Shown: positions 34,119 to 43,270, counted from the stretch's first letter. The stretch is DNA of 64,000 nucleotides from Dellaglioa kimchii (GCF_046115505.1 NZ_CP170736.1:434001-498000); one strand, 5' to 3'. Made by a program: numbers and translations. The notes: generated by a model from the letters alone, not told the origin.

Positions 34119-35048
34119 TCATTTATTAAAGATATTAGTGATTTTATTCTTTTTTTGTCGATTAAAACTAAACCCTTGTCCCAGTACTTCGTTAACACTA
34201 CTAATTGAAACAAAAGCATTTGAATCCTGGTTTTGTAATATTTCCTTCAACTGATGAAGTTCATTACGGTTGATAACAACATAAATCATTTTTTTATTTT
34301 GGCGAGAATAAGATCCCTCACCATTGATATAACTAACACCTCTACCTAATTTATCCCAAATTTCATTAGTTATAATTTGATATTGGTCACTAATTATTAA
34401 GATGCCAAGTCCAGAATAACTACCTTCAAGAGTGAAGTTAACAATTTTTGAGAAAACATATGAGCTTAGTAGGGTATACATCATATGCCTTAAATCTAAG
34501 TAGCTAAGTGATATGACCAAAACAGCAATATCAAGGGCAAGAATTGTCTTACCCATTTGAATACCACGTGTTTTTTCAAAAATTCGAGCCACTACATCAG
34601 TTCCACCAGTAGTACCACCAAAACGATATACTAAGCCTGACCCAAGGCCACCAAAAGCACCAGCAAGGATACCTGCTAAAAACAAATCATCATTTACATT
34701 AATTTGAATCGGAACACGTTGCCAAATCCATAAGAAAAGAGATAACATTATTGTTCCATATATAGTATAGACTAATGATCGTTTACCTAAAAAACGGTAA
34801 CCAATAAGGATTAATGGAACATTAATTGCAATTGTTGAATACGCAGGATCAATATGAAACCAATAACGTAAAATTAAAGTAACTCCGGTTATACCACCTT
34901 CAGCAAGATGGTTTGTTATATTAACGGTTGCTAATCCAAATGCATAAAAACAACAACCTAACGCAATCATTACTAAATCGATTATTTTAATTCGTTCATT
35001 TTTTAAGATTAGTTCTACCCCCTGAAATAAATTCAATATAAATATCAT
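34119..35048 (-). CDS. YitT family membrane protein (DUF161 + DUF2179)
   Basis: This membrane protein has about five hydrophobic segments in the first 200 residues, the conserved NHLAEGGITGVTLILRY and FGGTTGGTDVVARIFEK, and a cytoplasmic C-terminal DUF2179 domain (YINGEGSYSRQNKKMIYVVI). YitT-family function is not established. The coordinates give the full open frame from ATG 35048. That ATG lies inside a likely -10 box and has no ribosome site, whereas TCAGGGGGT lies eight bases before an in-frame ATC at 35009. Translation therefore probably starts there, giving 296 residues. The next in-frame ATG is much further inside, in the first membrane helix. Confidence 0.88.
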   Translation of the reverse strand: MIFILNLFQGVELILKNERIKIIDLVMIALGCCFYAFGLATVNITNHLAEGGITGVTLILRYWFHIDPAYSTIAINVPLILIGYRFLGKRSLVYTIYGTIMLSLFLWIWQRVPIQINVNDDLFLAGILAGAFGGLGSGLVYRFGGTTGGTDVVARIFEKTRGIQMGKTILALDIAVLVISLSYLDLRHMMYTLLSSYVFSKIVNFTLEGSYSGLGILIISDQYQIITNEIWDKLGRGVSYINGEGSYSRQNKKMIYVVINRNELHQLKEILQNQDSNAFVSISSVNEVLGQGFSFNRQKKNKITNIFNK

Positions 35049-35071
35049 ACCATATTATCGATGAATGTCTG
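35044..35071 (-). promoter_or_regulatory. Probable yitT promoter (minus strand)
   Basis: On the minus strand CAGACA (35071-35066), a 16-base spacer and TATGAT (35049-35044) form a plausible promoter. The TATGAT contains the only ATG upstream of the strong ribosome site. Confidence 0.45.
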
Positions 35072-35143
35072 CTGACTATCATTTTAAATCTAGTATAAAT
35101 CTGTTAAACTAGATTGTATTAATTAAAGATGAGGAGGATTACT

Positions 35144-35929
35144 ATGATTAAAGTTTTGGTTGCTGGGTTTAAAGGACGAATGGGTGCCACTACAACAAAT
35201 ATGATCTTAGAAAATCCATTATTTGAATTAGTTGGAGTCTATAGTACTACAGCTACAGAAAAAAATATAAATGAAATTACTGACTATAAGACAGAGAATG
35301 TCCCAATATTCAATAAGCTAGATGAAATAAACGTAGTTTCCGATGTTTGGATTGATTTTACTGTCCCAAGTGTTGTTTTCGAAAATACTAAATTTGCTAT
35401 TTCGAAACATATGTCACCAGTTATTGGGACTACGGGTTTATCGGAAAATAATATAGCTGAACTTAAACAATTATGTAAAACAGAAAAATTAGGTGGATTG
35501 ATTGCACCTAATTTTGGTATTTCAGCTGTTTTATTAATGCAATTTGCGCAACAAGCTGCTAAGTATTTACCTGACGTTGAAATTATTGAAATGCATCATG
35601 ATAATAAATTGGATGCTCCAAGTGGTACAGCCTTAAATACCGCAAAATTAATTGCTGAAGTTCGTAAACCTAAAATTCAAGGCAACCCTGATGAAAGAGA
35701 AACATTACCAGGTGCGAGAGGTGCAGCCTTTGAAGGCATGAGAATTCATAGTGTCCGTTTACCAGGCTATGTTGCTCATGAACAAGTCTTATTTGGTGGC
35801 GAGGGTGAAGCATTAACTATTCGTCAGGACTCATTTGACCGTATTTCATTCATGTCTGGTGTTGCATTAGCTACTGAAAAAATTGGACAATATAAAGAAT
35901 TACTAGTTGGATTGGAAAATATATTATGA
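35144..35929 (+). CDS. dapB: 4-hydroxy-tetrahydrodipicolinate reductase
   Basis: DapB reduces hydroxy-tetrahydrodipicolinate with NAD(P)H in the lysine/diaminopimelate pathway and so supplies peptidoglycan precursors. Its 261 residues show the N-terminal nucleotide-binding GFKGRMGATTTNMI, DFTVPSVV, the signature EMHHDNKLDAPSGTALNTAK with the catalytic His-His-x-x-Lys, and GARGAAFEGMRIHSVRLPG. I chose ATG 35144 after GAGGAGGA; the frame opens five codons earlier. It overlaps cca by four bases (ATGA). Other lysine genes are not in the window. Confidence 0.96.
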   Translation: MIKVLVAGFKGRMGATTTNMILENPLFELVGVYSTTATEKNINEITDYKTENVPIFNKLDEINVVSDVWIDFTVPSVVFENTKFAISKHMSPVIGTTGLSENNIAELKQLCKTEKLGGLIAPNFGISAVLLMQFAQQAAKYLPDVEIIEMHHDNKLDAPSGTALNTAKLIAEVRKPKIQGNPDERETLPGARGAAFEGMRIHSVRLPGYVAHEQVLFGGEGEALTIRQDSFDRISFMSGVALATEKIGQYKELLVGLENIL

Positions 35930-37140
35930 TAGTTTCCAATCTTGCGGATGATTTCATTAATGCTGAACCAGTGATTAAAGCCATTGAAAATGCTGGTTTT
36001 GAAGCATATTTTGTCGGAGGAAGTGTTAGGGATACTATCTTAGGATTACCAATCCATGATATTGATATTGCCACTAGTGCATACCCTGAGGAAATTAAGG
36101 AAATTTTTAATAAGACGGTAGATACAGGCATTCAACATGGGACTGTTATGGTTTTAGATCATGGAGAAGGTTATGAAATCACCACATTTCGAACAGAATC
36201 AACCTATCAAGATTTTAGACGTCCAGATCATGTTGAATTTGTACGCTCTTTAGAAGAAGATTTAAAACGTCGTGATTTTACAATCAATGCCTTAGCAATG
36301 ACACATGATGGACGGATTATTGATTTGTTCAACGGACTACAAGATTTAGAAAATCACATCATTAGAGCTGTTGGCACTGCTGATGAACGTTTTAATGAAG
36401 ATGCTTTACGAATGATGAGGGCAATTAGATTTGCAAGCCAATTAGATTTCACAATCGAAATGGAAACGAAGAAAGCATTAAAAAAACATGCACCACTATT
36501 GAAAAAGATTGCTATTGAACGGATTCATATTGAATTTATTAAATTACTGTTGGGAAAAAATCCTCAAATTGGACTTCGACATTTTGTTGAATCAGATTTA
36601 GTAAAATATTGTCCCGAATTTAATAATTATTTATCGGAACTAACTGATATGTCAAAAATGCAATCAATTAAACTTACATCAGAAGTAGCTGCTTGGTCGT
36701 TAATTATTCATGTGCTAAAGATAACAGAAACTAATATTAATCATTTTTTAATCTCATGGAAAAGTTCAAATGAGTTAATTACACACGTTCAAATAGTTAT
36801 CAAAGCACTTAACGGTATTATTCATGATTCCGTTAGTCGAGAACTGATGTATGAAACTGGATTAGAATTATTATTAATTGCAAATGAAGTTGCAGCAATA
36901 TTTAATAGTAATTTAGATGCAGAAATGCTGACAGTTGCTTATACTGCACTTCCAATTAAGTCTAAAAAAGACATGGCAATTAATGGACGACAGTTAATAA
37001 AGGATGTTGGTATTCAACCAGGTGAAAAATTAGGGCAAATTTTATCCATATTGGAAAATCGTATTTTATTAGAAGAAGTCCCAAACGAATCAACTCAATT
37101 ATTAAAAGTGGCTAAGCAACTAATGTTAAAATTAGCGTAA
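35926..37140 (+). CDS. cca: CCA tRNA nucleotidyltransferase
   Basis: Cca adds or repairs the 3'-CCA end of tRNAs without a nucleic acid template. The 404 residues are typical of class II bacterial enzymes. The head domain has YFVGGSVRDTILGLPIHDID with the catalytic Asp pair, then EITTFRTES. RRDFTINALAM comes next, followed by the neck nucleotide-selection region EDALRMMRAIRFASQL (E-D-x-x-R-x-x-R). Its start overlaps the dapB stop, as often seen in lactobacilli and Bacillus. A terminator follows immediately. Confidence 0.97.
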   Translation: MIVSNLADDFINAEPVIKAIENAGFEAYFVGGSVRDTILGLPIHDIDIATSAYPEEIKEIFNKTVDTGIQHGTVMVLDHGEGYEITTFRTESTYQDFRRPDHVEFVRSLEEDLKRRDFTINALAMTHDGRIIDLFNGLQDLENHIIRAVGTADERFNEDALRMMRAIRFASQLDFTIEMETKKALKKHAPLLKKIAIERIHIEFIKLLLGKNPQIGLRHFVESDLVKYCPEFNNYLSELTDMSKMQSIKLTSEVAAWSLIIHVLKITETNINHFLISWKSSNELITHVQIVIKALNGIIHDSVSRELMYETGLELLLIANEVAAIFNSNLDAEMLTVAYTALPIKSKKDMAINGRQLIKDVGIQPGEKLGQILSILENRILLEEVPNESTQLLKVAKQLMLKLA

Positions 37141-37177
37141 AAAAAGAGATTAAATATCATTTAATCTCTTTTTTTAC
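37141..37177 (+). terminator. Terminator after dapB-cca
   Basis: The perfect 15-base arms AAAAAGAGATTAAAT and ATTTAATCTCTTTTT enclose ATC, with T continuing. Confidence 0.92.
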
Positions 37178-37236
37178 AAAGCACGCTTAGTAATACAAAT
37201 TATAAAAGAGAATCAATTAGATAAGAGAGTGATTAC

Positions 37237-39132
37237 ATGCAAACACTAAGGGTAGAACATTTAAAGAAAACATACGGCGAAAAAACATTATTTGATGATT
37301 TAAATTTTATTGTTAATGAAAAAGATAGAATCGGATTGATTGGAACTAACGGTTCAGGGAAAACAACGTTATTAAATGCATTAACAGACCTTGACCCAGC
37401 TGATTCAGGAGATTTAATTAAACCAAATAACTATCGTATGAGTTATTTAAAACAAATACCAGAATTAAATGATGATATGACAATTATGGAAGCCGCTTTT
37501 GAAGGAGCTTCACCTATTTTTGAAACAATTCGTCATTATGAAGCTGTTTTAACAGCTTATAGTGAACATCCTGAAGATGAAAAATTACAGCAACGTTACT
37601 CAGATGCGGAAGATCGTATGAATCGTGAAGATGCATGGAATGCCGATAATGACGTTAAAACAATTCTAACGCAATTACAAATAACGGATTTAACACAAAA
37701 AGTCTCAACCTTATCCGGTGGACAGAAAAAAAGAGTCGGCTTGGCGCAAGTACTCATACAAGCTCCTGACTTATTAATTCTTGATGAACCAACAAACCAT
37801 TTGGACTTTAGTTCTATTGAATGGCTAGAAAGTTACCTTAAAACGTACAAAGGAGCTTTAATTGTTGTTACTCATGATCGATATTTTTTAGATCAAATTG
37901 CCAACCAGATTTTAGAACTATCATTTGGTAAATTACACTCGTATGAAGGTAACTATCAAGATTTCGTTGCTCAAAAGGCTGAAAGAGTTGCTCAGGAAAT
38001 TACCGCTGAGCATAAAGAACAACAGCTATATAAAAAGGAACTAGCTTGGATGCGTACTGGAGCAAAAGCTAGATCAACAAAACAACAAGCACGAATTAAC
38101 CGTTTTAACGATTTAAAAGAAAATATGAATTCATTACAAATTGATCAAGATGTTTCAATTGGACTAGGCCAACAGCGGCTTGGTAAAAAGGTTATTGAGC
38201 TAAAAGATGCTAGTTTAGTCTTAGAAAATCATAAAATTATTGATCATTTTAGTGAGTTGATTCAGGCGAGCGATAGAATCGGGATTACCGGTAAAAATGG
38301 TGCTGGTAAATCTAGTTTACTAAATGCAATTGCTGGAAAATTACCACTTAACTCTGGCGAATTACTAATGGGCGAAACGGTTAAATTAGGTTATTACCAG
38401 CAACAAACTGAACCCATACCTGGCGATAAACGAATGATTAACTATCTAAATGAAATTGGTGAAAATGTCGAAAATAAACATGGCGAACGAATAAGTACAA
38501 CACAACTTTTAGAGCAGTTTCTTTTTCCAAGATCGATGCATGGGACATTAATTAGACAGCTATCCGGTGGTGAAAAAAGAAGACTCTATCTCTTGAAATT
38601 ACTCATGCAACAACCAAATGTCTTATTACTAGATGAACCTACAAATGATTTAGATATTGGAACATTAACAGTACTTGAAGACTATTTAGAATCTTTTAAT
38701 GGCGCAGTTATAACTGTCTCACATGATAGATATTTTTTAGATAAAGTTGCAGATCAATTACTTATTTTTGAAGGCGATGCTAAAATTAATCGTTATACTG
38801 GATTATTTACATCGTACCTTGCTAAAGAATCACTGGATGATGCCGTATCAATATCAAAAAAAGAAAAAATTATCGAACACGACACCATTTCTGACGATAA
38901 ATTAAAAGTTAAATTAACTTATGCTGAACAAAAAGAATTTGAAACAATTGAACAGACAATTGATAATTTAGAAGCTAAGAAAGAAAAAGCTGAAAGTGAT
39001 ATGTCGAATATCAATGACAATGATTTTGTAGCATTAAGTGAACTACAAGTGTCAATTGATAATTTAGATAATGAAATTGAAGAAAAGATGAATCGTTGGG
39101 ACTATTTAGGTAAATATGCAGAAAAGGGGTAA
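37237..39132 (+). CDS. ABC-F family ATPase (Uup-like)
   Basis: This soluble protein has two ATP-binding cassettes and no membrane domain; ABC-F proteins act on ribosomes. The 631 residues hold cassette 1 (Walker A GTNGSGKTTLL, signature LSGGQKKRVGLAQ, Walker B LILDEPTNHLD) and a linker with the positively charged WMRTGAKARSTKQQARINRF. Cassette 2 (GKNGAGKSSLL, LSGGEKRRLYLL, LLLDEPTNDLD) and a C-terminal coiled coil of about 80 residues (KLTYAEQKEFETIEQTIDNL region) follow. The coiled coil is characteristic of the Uup branch. The gene ends seven bases before thyA. Confidence 0.92.
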   Translation: MQTLRVEHLKKTYGEKTLFDDLNFIVNEKDRIGLIGTNGSGKTTLLNALTDLDPADSGDLIKPNNYRMSYLKQIPELNDDMTIMEAAFEGASPIFETIRHYEAVLTAYSEHPEDEKLQQRYSDAEDRMNREDAWNADNDVKTILTQLQITDLTQKVSTLSGGQKKRVGLAQVLIQAPDLLILDEPTNHLDFSSIEWLESYLKTYKGALIVVTHDRYFLDQIANQILELSFGKLHSYEGNYQDFVAQKAERVAQEITAEHKEQQLYKKELAWMRTGAKARSTKQQARINRFNDLKENMNSLQIDQDVSIGLGQQRLGKKVIELKDASLVLENHKIIDHFSELIQASDRIGITGKNGAGKSSLLNAIAGKLPLNSGELLMGETVKLGYYQQQTEPIPGDKRMINYLNEIGENVENKHGERISTTQLLEQFLFPRSMHGTLIRQLSGGEKRRLYLLKLLMQQPNVLLLDEPTNDLDIGTLTVLEDYLESFNGAVITVSHDRYFLDKVADQLLIFEGDAKINRYTGLFTSYLAKESLDDAVSISKKEKIIEHDTISDDKLKVKLTYAEQKEFETIEQTIDNLEAKKEKAESDMSNINDNDFVALSELQVSIDNLDNEIEEKMNRWDYLGKYAEKG

Positions 39133-39139
39133 TTTTCGT

Positions 39140-40087
39140 ATGGAAGAAACATATTTGCAACTTGAACGTGATATTTTAATGAACGGAAATGATAAATCTG
39201 ATCGTACAAAAACGGGAACTAAAAGTCTTTTTGGCTATCAAATGAGGTTTGACTTAAGTCAAGGATTTCCACTACTAACAACTAAAAAAGTACCATTTGG
39301 TTTAATTAAGAGTGAGTTACTGTGGTTCTTAAAAGGTGATACTAATATCCAATATTTATTGAAACATAAGAATCATATTTGGGACGAATGGGCTTTTAAA
39401 AATTACATTGAAAGTTCTCAGTATACGGGCCCAGATATGACTGATTTTGGCCATCGATCACTTTTAGAGACTGATTTTAAAAAAGAATATGAAGTACAGA
39501 AAAACCTTTTTTGCGATAAAATTATTGAAGACGATGAATTTGCAAAAAAGTTTGGTGAATTAGGTGACGTTTATGGTAGTCAGTGGCGTAATTGGAAAAC
39601 TAGACAAGGTGATACGATTGACCAAATTAAAGATGTTATTGAAGCAATCAAAAAAACACCTGATTCTAGAAGATTAATTGTGTCCGCTTGGAACCCAGAA
39701 GATGTACCAAATGTGGCATTACCACCTTGCCATACTTTATTTCAATTTTATGTGGCTGATGGTAAATTAAGTTGTCAATTATATCAAAGAAGTGGCGATG
39801 TCTTTTTAGGTGTACCATTTAATATTGCTAGTTATGCGTTATTAACTCATCTAATTGCTAAAGAGGTTGGACTTGAAGTTGGTGAATTCATTCACACATT
39901 AGGCGATGCTCATATTTACAATAATCATATAGAACAAGTGAAGGAACAACTTTCTCGTGAAGTGCAACCCATGCCAAAATTATGGTTAAATCCTGATAAA
40001 AATAGTATTTTTGAATACGATATGACGGATATTAAAATTGAAGATTATAATCCCGCACCACCTATTAAAGCGCCTGTTGCAGTTTAA
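39140..40087 (+). CDS. thyA: Thymidylate synthase
   Basis: ThyA methylates dUMP to dTMP using methylene-tetrahydrofolate, producing dihydrofolate. The 315 residues include the catalytic region NVALPPCHTLFQFYVADGKL (nucleophile Cys), the SCQLYQRSGDVFLGVPFNIA motif and HTLGDAHIYNNH. It carries an insert of about 50 residues in the first half (KNYIESSQYTGPDMTDFG to CDKIIEDDEFA region) compared with the 264-residue E. coli enzyme, as in Lacticaseibacillus casei ThyA. I chose ATG 39140, after AAAAGGGG. dfrA follows after 23 bases and regenerates the folate. Confidence 0.98.
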   Translation: MEETYLQLERDILMNGNDKSDRTKTGTKSLFGYQMRFDLSQGFPLLTTKKVPFGLIKSELLWFLKGDTNIQYLLKHKNHIWDEWAFKNYIESSQYTGPDMTDFGHRSLLETDFKKEYEVQKNLFCDKIIEDDEFAKKFGELGDVYGSQWRNWKTRQGDTIDQIKDVIEAIKKTPDSRRLIVSAWNPEDVPNVALPPCHTLFQFYVADGKLSCQLYQRSGDVFLGVPFNIASYALLTHLIAKEVGLEVGEFIHTLGDAHIYNNHIEQVKEQLSREVQPMPKLWLNPDKNSIFEYDMTDIKIEDYNPAPPIKAPVAV

Positions 40088-40110
40088 TATTTACTTAAGG
40101 AGGGTCAATA

Positions 40111-40599
40111 ATGATTAATTTTATTTGGGCTGAAGATAATGAACATCATATTGGATATAAGGGGAAGTTACCCTGGTACCTACCAAATGATTTAAAATTT
40201 TTTAAGAAAACAACGCTTAATAAAGTTGTTGTTATGGGCAGAAATACATTTGAAAGTTTTCCGGGACTATTACCAAATCGAATTAATATTGTTCTTTCAC
40301 GTAAAACTGATTTAGTTGAAACGGATACTCTAAAGATTGTTCATTCAATACCCGAGTTGAATAATTTATTAGAAACTTATTCTGAAGATATTTTTATTAT
40401 TGGTGGCGCAACATTATTTTCTGAATTGTATGTAAATGTTAATAGATTGTATCAAACAAAGATTAACAATACGTTTGATGGTGATGTGGTGATGATTCCT
40501 ATTGATTATACTCATTGGAAATTAATTGAAACGATTCCGGGAATTATTGATGAAAAAAATGTATATGACCATGAATTTAGAATTTATGATAAAAAATAA
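40111..40599 (+). CDS. dfrA: Dihydrofolate reductase
   Basis: This 162-residue DHFR reduces dihydrofolate to tetrahydrofolate with NADPH and is the trimethoprim target. It has the N-terminal INFIWAEDNEHHIGYKGKLPW, the substrate-binding LPNDLKFFKKTT with the active-site Asp, VVMGRNTFESFP, and FIIGGATLFSELY for NADPH. It is coupled to thyA, whose dihydrofolate product it recycles. AAGGAGGG precedes ATG 40111. I see nothing that marks it as an acquired resistance allele. Confidence 0.97.
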   Translation: MINFIWAEDNEHHIGYKGKLPWYLPNDLKFFKKTTLNKVVVMGRNTFESFPGLLPNRINIVLSRKTDLVETDTLKIVHSIPELNNLLETYSEDIFIIGGATLFSELYVNVNRLYQTKINNTFDGDVVMIPIDYTHWKLIETIPGIIDEKNVYDHEFRIYDKK

Positions 40600-40601
40600 T
40601 T

Positions 40602-40644
40602 AAAAAGCGAAGGCATACCCGTATTGGATATGTCTTCGCTTTTT
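40602..40644. terminator. Bidirectional terminator between dfrA and the hemolysin III gene
   Basis: The arms AAAAAGCGAAGGCATA and TATGTCTTCGCTTTTT (one mismatch) are flanked by A and T runs, allowing use from both converging genes. Confidence 0.85.
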
Positions 40645-40648
40645 AACT

Positions 40649-41290
40649 TTAAGTATATAATAAAATAGAAAAAAACATTAATCCTGTACCTAACATCACA
40701 AATAAATGCCAAACGACATGTAAGTACTTAACACCGTTTATACTATAAATTCCAGCGCCGATTGTGAACGCAATGCCACCAGAAACAAGTAGCCAGAACC
40801 CAATTGTACCGAGGCTATTATAAAGTGGCATCATTGCGCTCAAACAAAGCCAGCCCATAATTAGATAAATGATGGTTGAAATTGTTTTAAAATGGCCCAA
40901 CCAAATTGATTTATAAATAATTCCTAAAACGGTCATCATCCAGATGATTCCGAATAGTGTCCAACCTAATGCCCCACCAACAGAGAGAAGACAATAAGGC
41001 GTATAAGTACCTGCTATCAGAATATAGATACTACTATGATCGAAGATTTGAAAAACAGTTCTTGCTCGTGTAAATATTAAACTATGAAATAGGGTAGAAG
41101 TTAAGTACAGCAGTACCAAAGATGAACCATATATAGCATACGAGGTAATTTCTAATGCACTACCATCATGAGCACCTTTAATAAGTAAAAAAATCAATCC
41201 CGCTATACTTAATCCAAGACCAATACCATGAGTCACCGCGTTTAATACCTCATTTAAGATGAGATACCTTCTACTGTAATTATGTTCCAA
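40649..41290 (-). CDS. Hemolysin III / TrhA family membrane protein
   Basis: This 213-residue protein has seven hydrophobic helices, of the hemolysin III family (PAQR-related). The family's metal-site motifs appear: NAVTHGIGLGLS near the N-terminus, STLFHSL, FDHSSIYILIAGTYTPYCL, and VVWHLFVMLG at the C-terminus. Homologues affect membrane lipid homeostasis; 'hemolysin' is historical. The start codon is TTG at 41290, supported by GAGGTG six to seven bases upstream. No ATG start fits. It is divergent from degV and convergent with dfrA. Confidence 0.9.
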   Translation of the reverse strand: MEHNYSRRYLILNEVLNAVTHGIGLGLSIAGLIFLLIKGAHDGSALEITSYAIYGSSLVLLYLTSTLFHSLIFTRARTVFQIFDHSSIYILIAGTYTPYCLLSVGGALGWTLFGIIWMMTVLGIIYKSIWLGHFKTISTIIYLIMGWLCLSAMMPLYNSLGTIGFWLLVSGGIAFTIGAGIYSINGVKYLHVVWHLFVMLGTGLMFFSILLYT

Positions 41291-41337
41291 AAAAACACCT
41301 CAGTCATCAATTTCTATGTGAAATAGACCAGTAATTC

Positions 41338-41375
41338 TGATATACTAGACATTATAAATAGAAAAGTTTATAGTG
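41338..41375 (+). promoter_or_regulatory. degV extended -10 promoter and start-point hairpin
   Basis: TGATATACT (41338-41346) is an extended -10 without a good -35. An inverted repeat CATTATAAA (41350-41358) / TTTATAGTG (41367-41375), with one T-G mismatch, lies exactly where transcription would begin. It could be an operator or a 5'-end hairpin. Confidence 0.4.
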
Positions 41376-41429
41376 ACATTATTGTATCATGATTAAAAAC
41401 TTTTGTTAAGAAAGTGTGGATGAAGAAAC

Positions 41430-42278
41430 ATGAAAAAAATTAAAATAATAACGGATTCATCTGTTGGATTAACAGATAATGAAATAAAAGAAAATGACAT
41501 TAGCATTATACCTCTAAGCGTTATGATTGATGATACTATTTACGTTGAAGGTGAATCAATTACAAATGACGAATTTGAGACTAAAATGGAAACGTCAAAA
41601 ACGTTACCTAAAACAAGTCAGCCACCAATTGGTACTTTTGTAGAAATGTTTGACAGTCTTGGGGCAGATGGTAGCCAAGTTCTCTCACTTAACATGACTG
41701 ACCAAATTAGTGGTACGGTTCATACTGCAGAGCAAGCTGCAGAAATGAGTCAATCCGATGTAACCGTTGTTGATACTCGCTCTACTGATCGAGGTATGGC
41801 TTTTCAAGTCTTGGCAGCTGCTAAGTTAGCAAATTTGGGTGCATCAATGGATGATATTTTAACAAAAATTTCTGAAATCCGTAAGAATTCAACTTTAAAT
41901 ATGGCCGTTATGACTCTGGATAATCTGGTTAAAGGTGGACGTATATCAAGATTAACTGGTGTTCTTTCAAGTGTTTTAAATATGAAGATTATCTTGGAAA
42001 TGATTGATGGCGAATTAAAAATTAAAAATAAAGGCCGCGGTATGAAGACGGTTAACAGATTTATTGCAGATTTAGTTGAAGAATTGAAAAGTACACCTAA
42101 TGTTAAAGCAGTAGGTATTTCTCATGCTGGAAATGAAAAAAAGGCCTTTGAAGTTCGCGATTTATTACAAACAGCAGTCCCAAAAGTTGATATTCTAGTT
42201 CGACAGACAGCACCTATTATTGCGACGCATGGTGGTCCAGGGGCTTTTGCAGTGATGTTCTACACAGATAAAGACTAA
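41430..42278 (+). CDS. degV: DegV family fatty-acid-binding protein
   Basis: This 282-residue DegV-fold protein is of the FakB type. It binds a fatty acid and presents it to the FakA kinase for phosphorylation and entry into phospholipid synthesis. Motifs are KIITDSSVGLT at the N-terminus, LPKTSQPPIGTF, LNMTDQISGTVHTAEQAAEM and GGRISRLTGVLSSVLNMKII. The C-terminal PIIATHGGPGAFAVMFY provides the usual lipid-head contacts (Thr-His-Gly-Gly). AAGAAAGTGTGG lies before ATG 41430. FakA is not in this window. Confidence 0.93.
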   Translation: MKKIKIITDSSVGLTDNEIKENDISIIPLSVMIDDTIYVEGESITNDEFETKMETSKTLPKTSQPPIGTFVEMFDSLGADGSQVLSLNMTDQISGTVHTAEQAAEMSQSDVTVVDTRSTDRGMAFQVLAAAKLANLGASMDDILTKISEIRKNSTLNMAVMTLDNLVKGGRISRLTGVLSSVLNMKIILEMIDGELKIKNKGRGMKTVNRFIADLVEELKSTPNVKAVGISHAGNEKKAFEVRDLLQTAVPKVDILVRQTAPIIATHGGPGAFAVMFYTDKD

Positions 42279-42298
42279 TATATTAAATAATTATTTTT

Positions 42299-42338
42299 AA
42301 ACTGGTCCAAAAACAGCTGTTTTTGTCCGGTTTTTTTA
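42299..42338 (+). terminator. Terminator after degV
   Basis: The arms centred on CAAAAACAGCTGTTTTTG, extended by ACTGG/CCGGT-type pairing, are followed by seven T. Confidence 0.7.
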
Positions 42339-42359
42339 ATTAAATAAAGGAATGATTTT

Positions 42360-43259
42360 TTGAAATTTTTTAAAAGCTTTTCCATTACTATTTTAAGTAT
42401 TTTAGTACTAAGTGGTCTTATATTTAGTGGGCTGTGGTTTGCAACCGGCCATTTTTCGAATCATTCTTTAATAACAGTGCCCCATAAAAAAACAGCTCTT
42501 AAGCTAGTATCCCTTGGTGATTCTTTAACGCAGGGTGTCGGAGATGAAACGAATAAAGGTGGATTCGTTTCATTAATTACAGAAAAAATAAATACTGATA
42601 AAAATATGAAAGTAACTGCCTCTAACTTTGGTTTATCAGGAGATCGAAGTGATCAAATTTATAGCAGATTAAAGAAACAACCCAAAATGCAAAAAACGTT
42701 AAAAAAAGCCAATGTTATTACATTAACAGTTGGTGGGAATGACCTATTACAGGTTATACAAAAAAACATTTTATCTAATGATACTGATAAGTTAAATAAA
42801 GCTATTGATACTGAAAAAATGACTTATACAAAAAATTTAAATGATTTATTTAAAGAGATTAGAAAATATAATAATAGCGCGCCTATCTACGTTATAGGAG
42901 TGTATAACCCATTTTACGTTTATTTCCCCGAAATGAGTAGTATGAAAACGATTGTTAAATCATGGAATAACGTAACCAACAAGGTTGTTAAAAATGATAA
43001 AAATAGTTATTTTGTTAGTGTTGAAAAACAGCTTTCTGAAGGACAATATTATGGTAAAGCAGGTAAATTAGCTAAGACTTTGGGTAGCTCAGATTTATCT
43101 GATTTATCTAGTTTTAATCTTGAAAGTGTCTTGCAAGAAAAAGATGAAAAAAACAACTATATTTCTATAACTGATCATTTTCATCCAAATAAAAAAGGTT
43201 ATAAAAAAATGACTGATTTGTTGTTCAAATCAATGGAAGAACATCATTTATTTAAATAA
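42360..43259 (+). CDS. Membrane-anchored SGNH/GDSL esterase (YpmR-like)
   Basis: This 299-residue protein has an N-terminal membrane anchor or signal (ITILSILVLSGLIFSGLWF) and an extracytoplasmic SGNH hydrolase domain. It has block I VSLGDSLTQGVGDE (catalytic Ser), block II NFGLSGDRSDQ, block III TVGGNDLL, and block V DHFHPNKKGY (Asp-x-x-His). It resembles Bacillus YpmR, which is also encoded next to ypmS and near degV. The substrate is unknown; acyl esters at the cell surface are likely. The start is TTG 42360 after AAAGGA, because the nearby ATG 42352 is out of frame and stops at once. Confidence 0.88.
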   Translation: MKFFKSFSITILSILVLSGLIFSGLWFATGHFSNHSLITVPHKKTALKLVSLGDSLTQGVGDETNKGGFVSLITEKINTDKNMKVTASNFGLSGDRSDQIYSRLKKQPKMQKTLKKANVITLTVGGNDLLQVIQKNILSNDTDKLNKAIDTEKMTYTKNLNDLFKEIRKYNNSAPIYVIGVYNPFYVYFPEMSSMKTIVKSWNNVTNKVVKNDKNSYFVSVEKQLSEGQYYGKAGKLAKTLGSSDLSDLSSFNLESVLQEKDEKNNYISITDHFHPNKKGYKKMTDLLFKSMEEHHLFK

Positions 43260-43270
43260 TGAGGAGAATT

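Noticed and set aside
40111..40599. Acquired trimethoprim-resistance dfr
   Set aside because: It is chromosomal, coupled to thyA in the usual order, and shows no mobile context.
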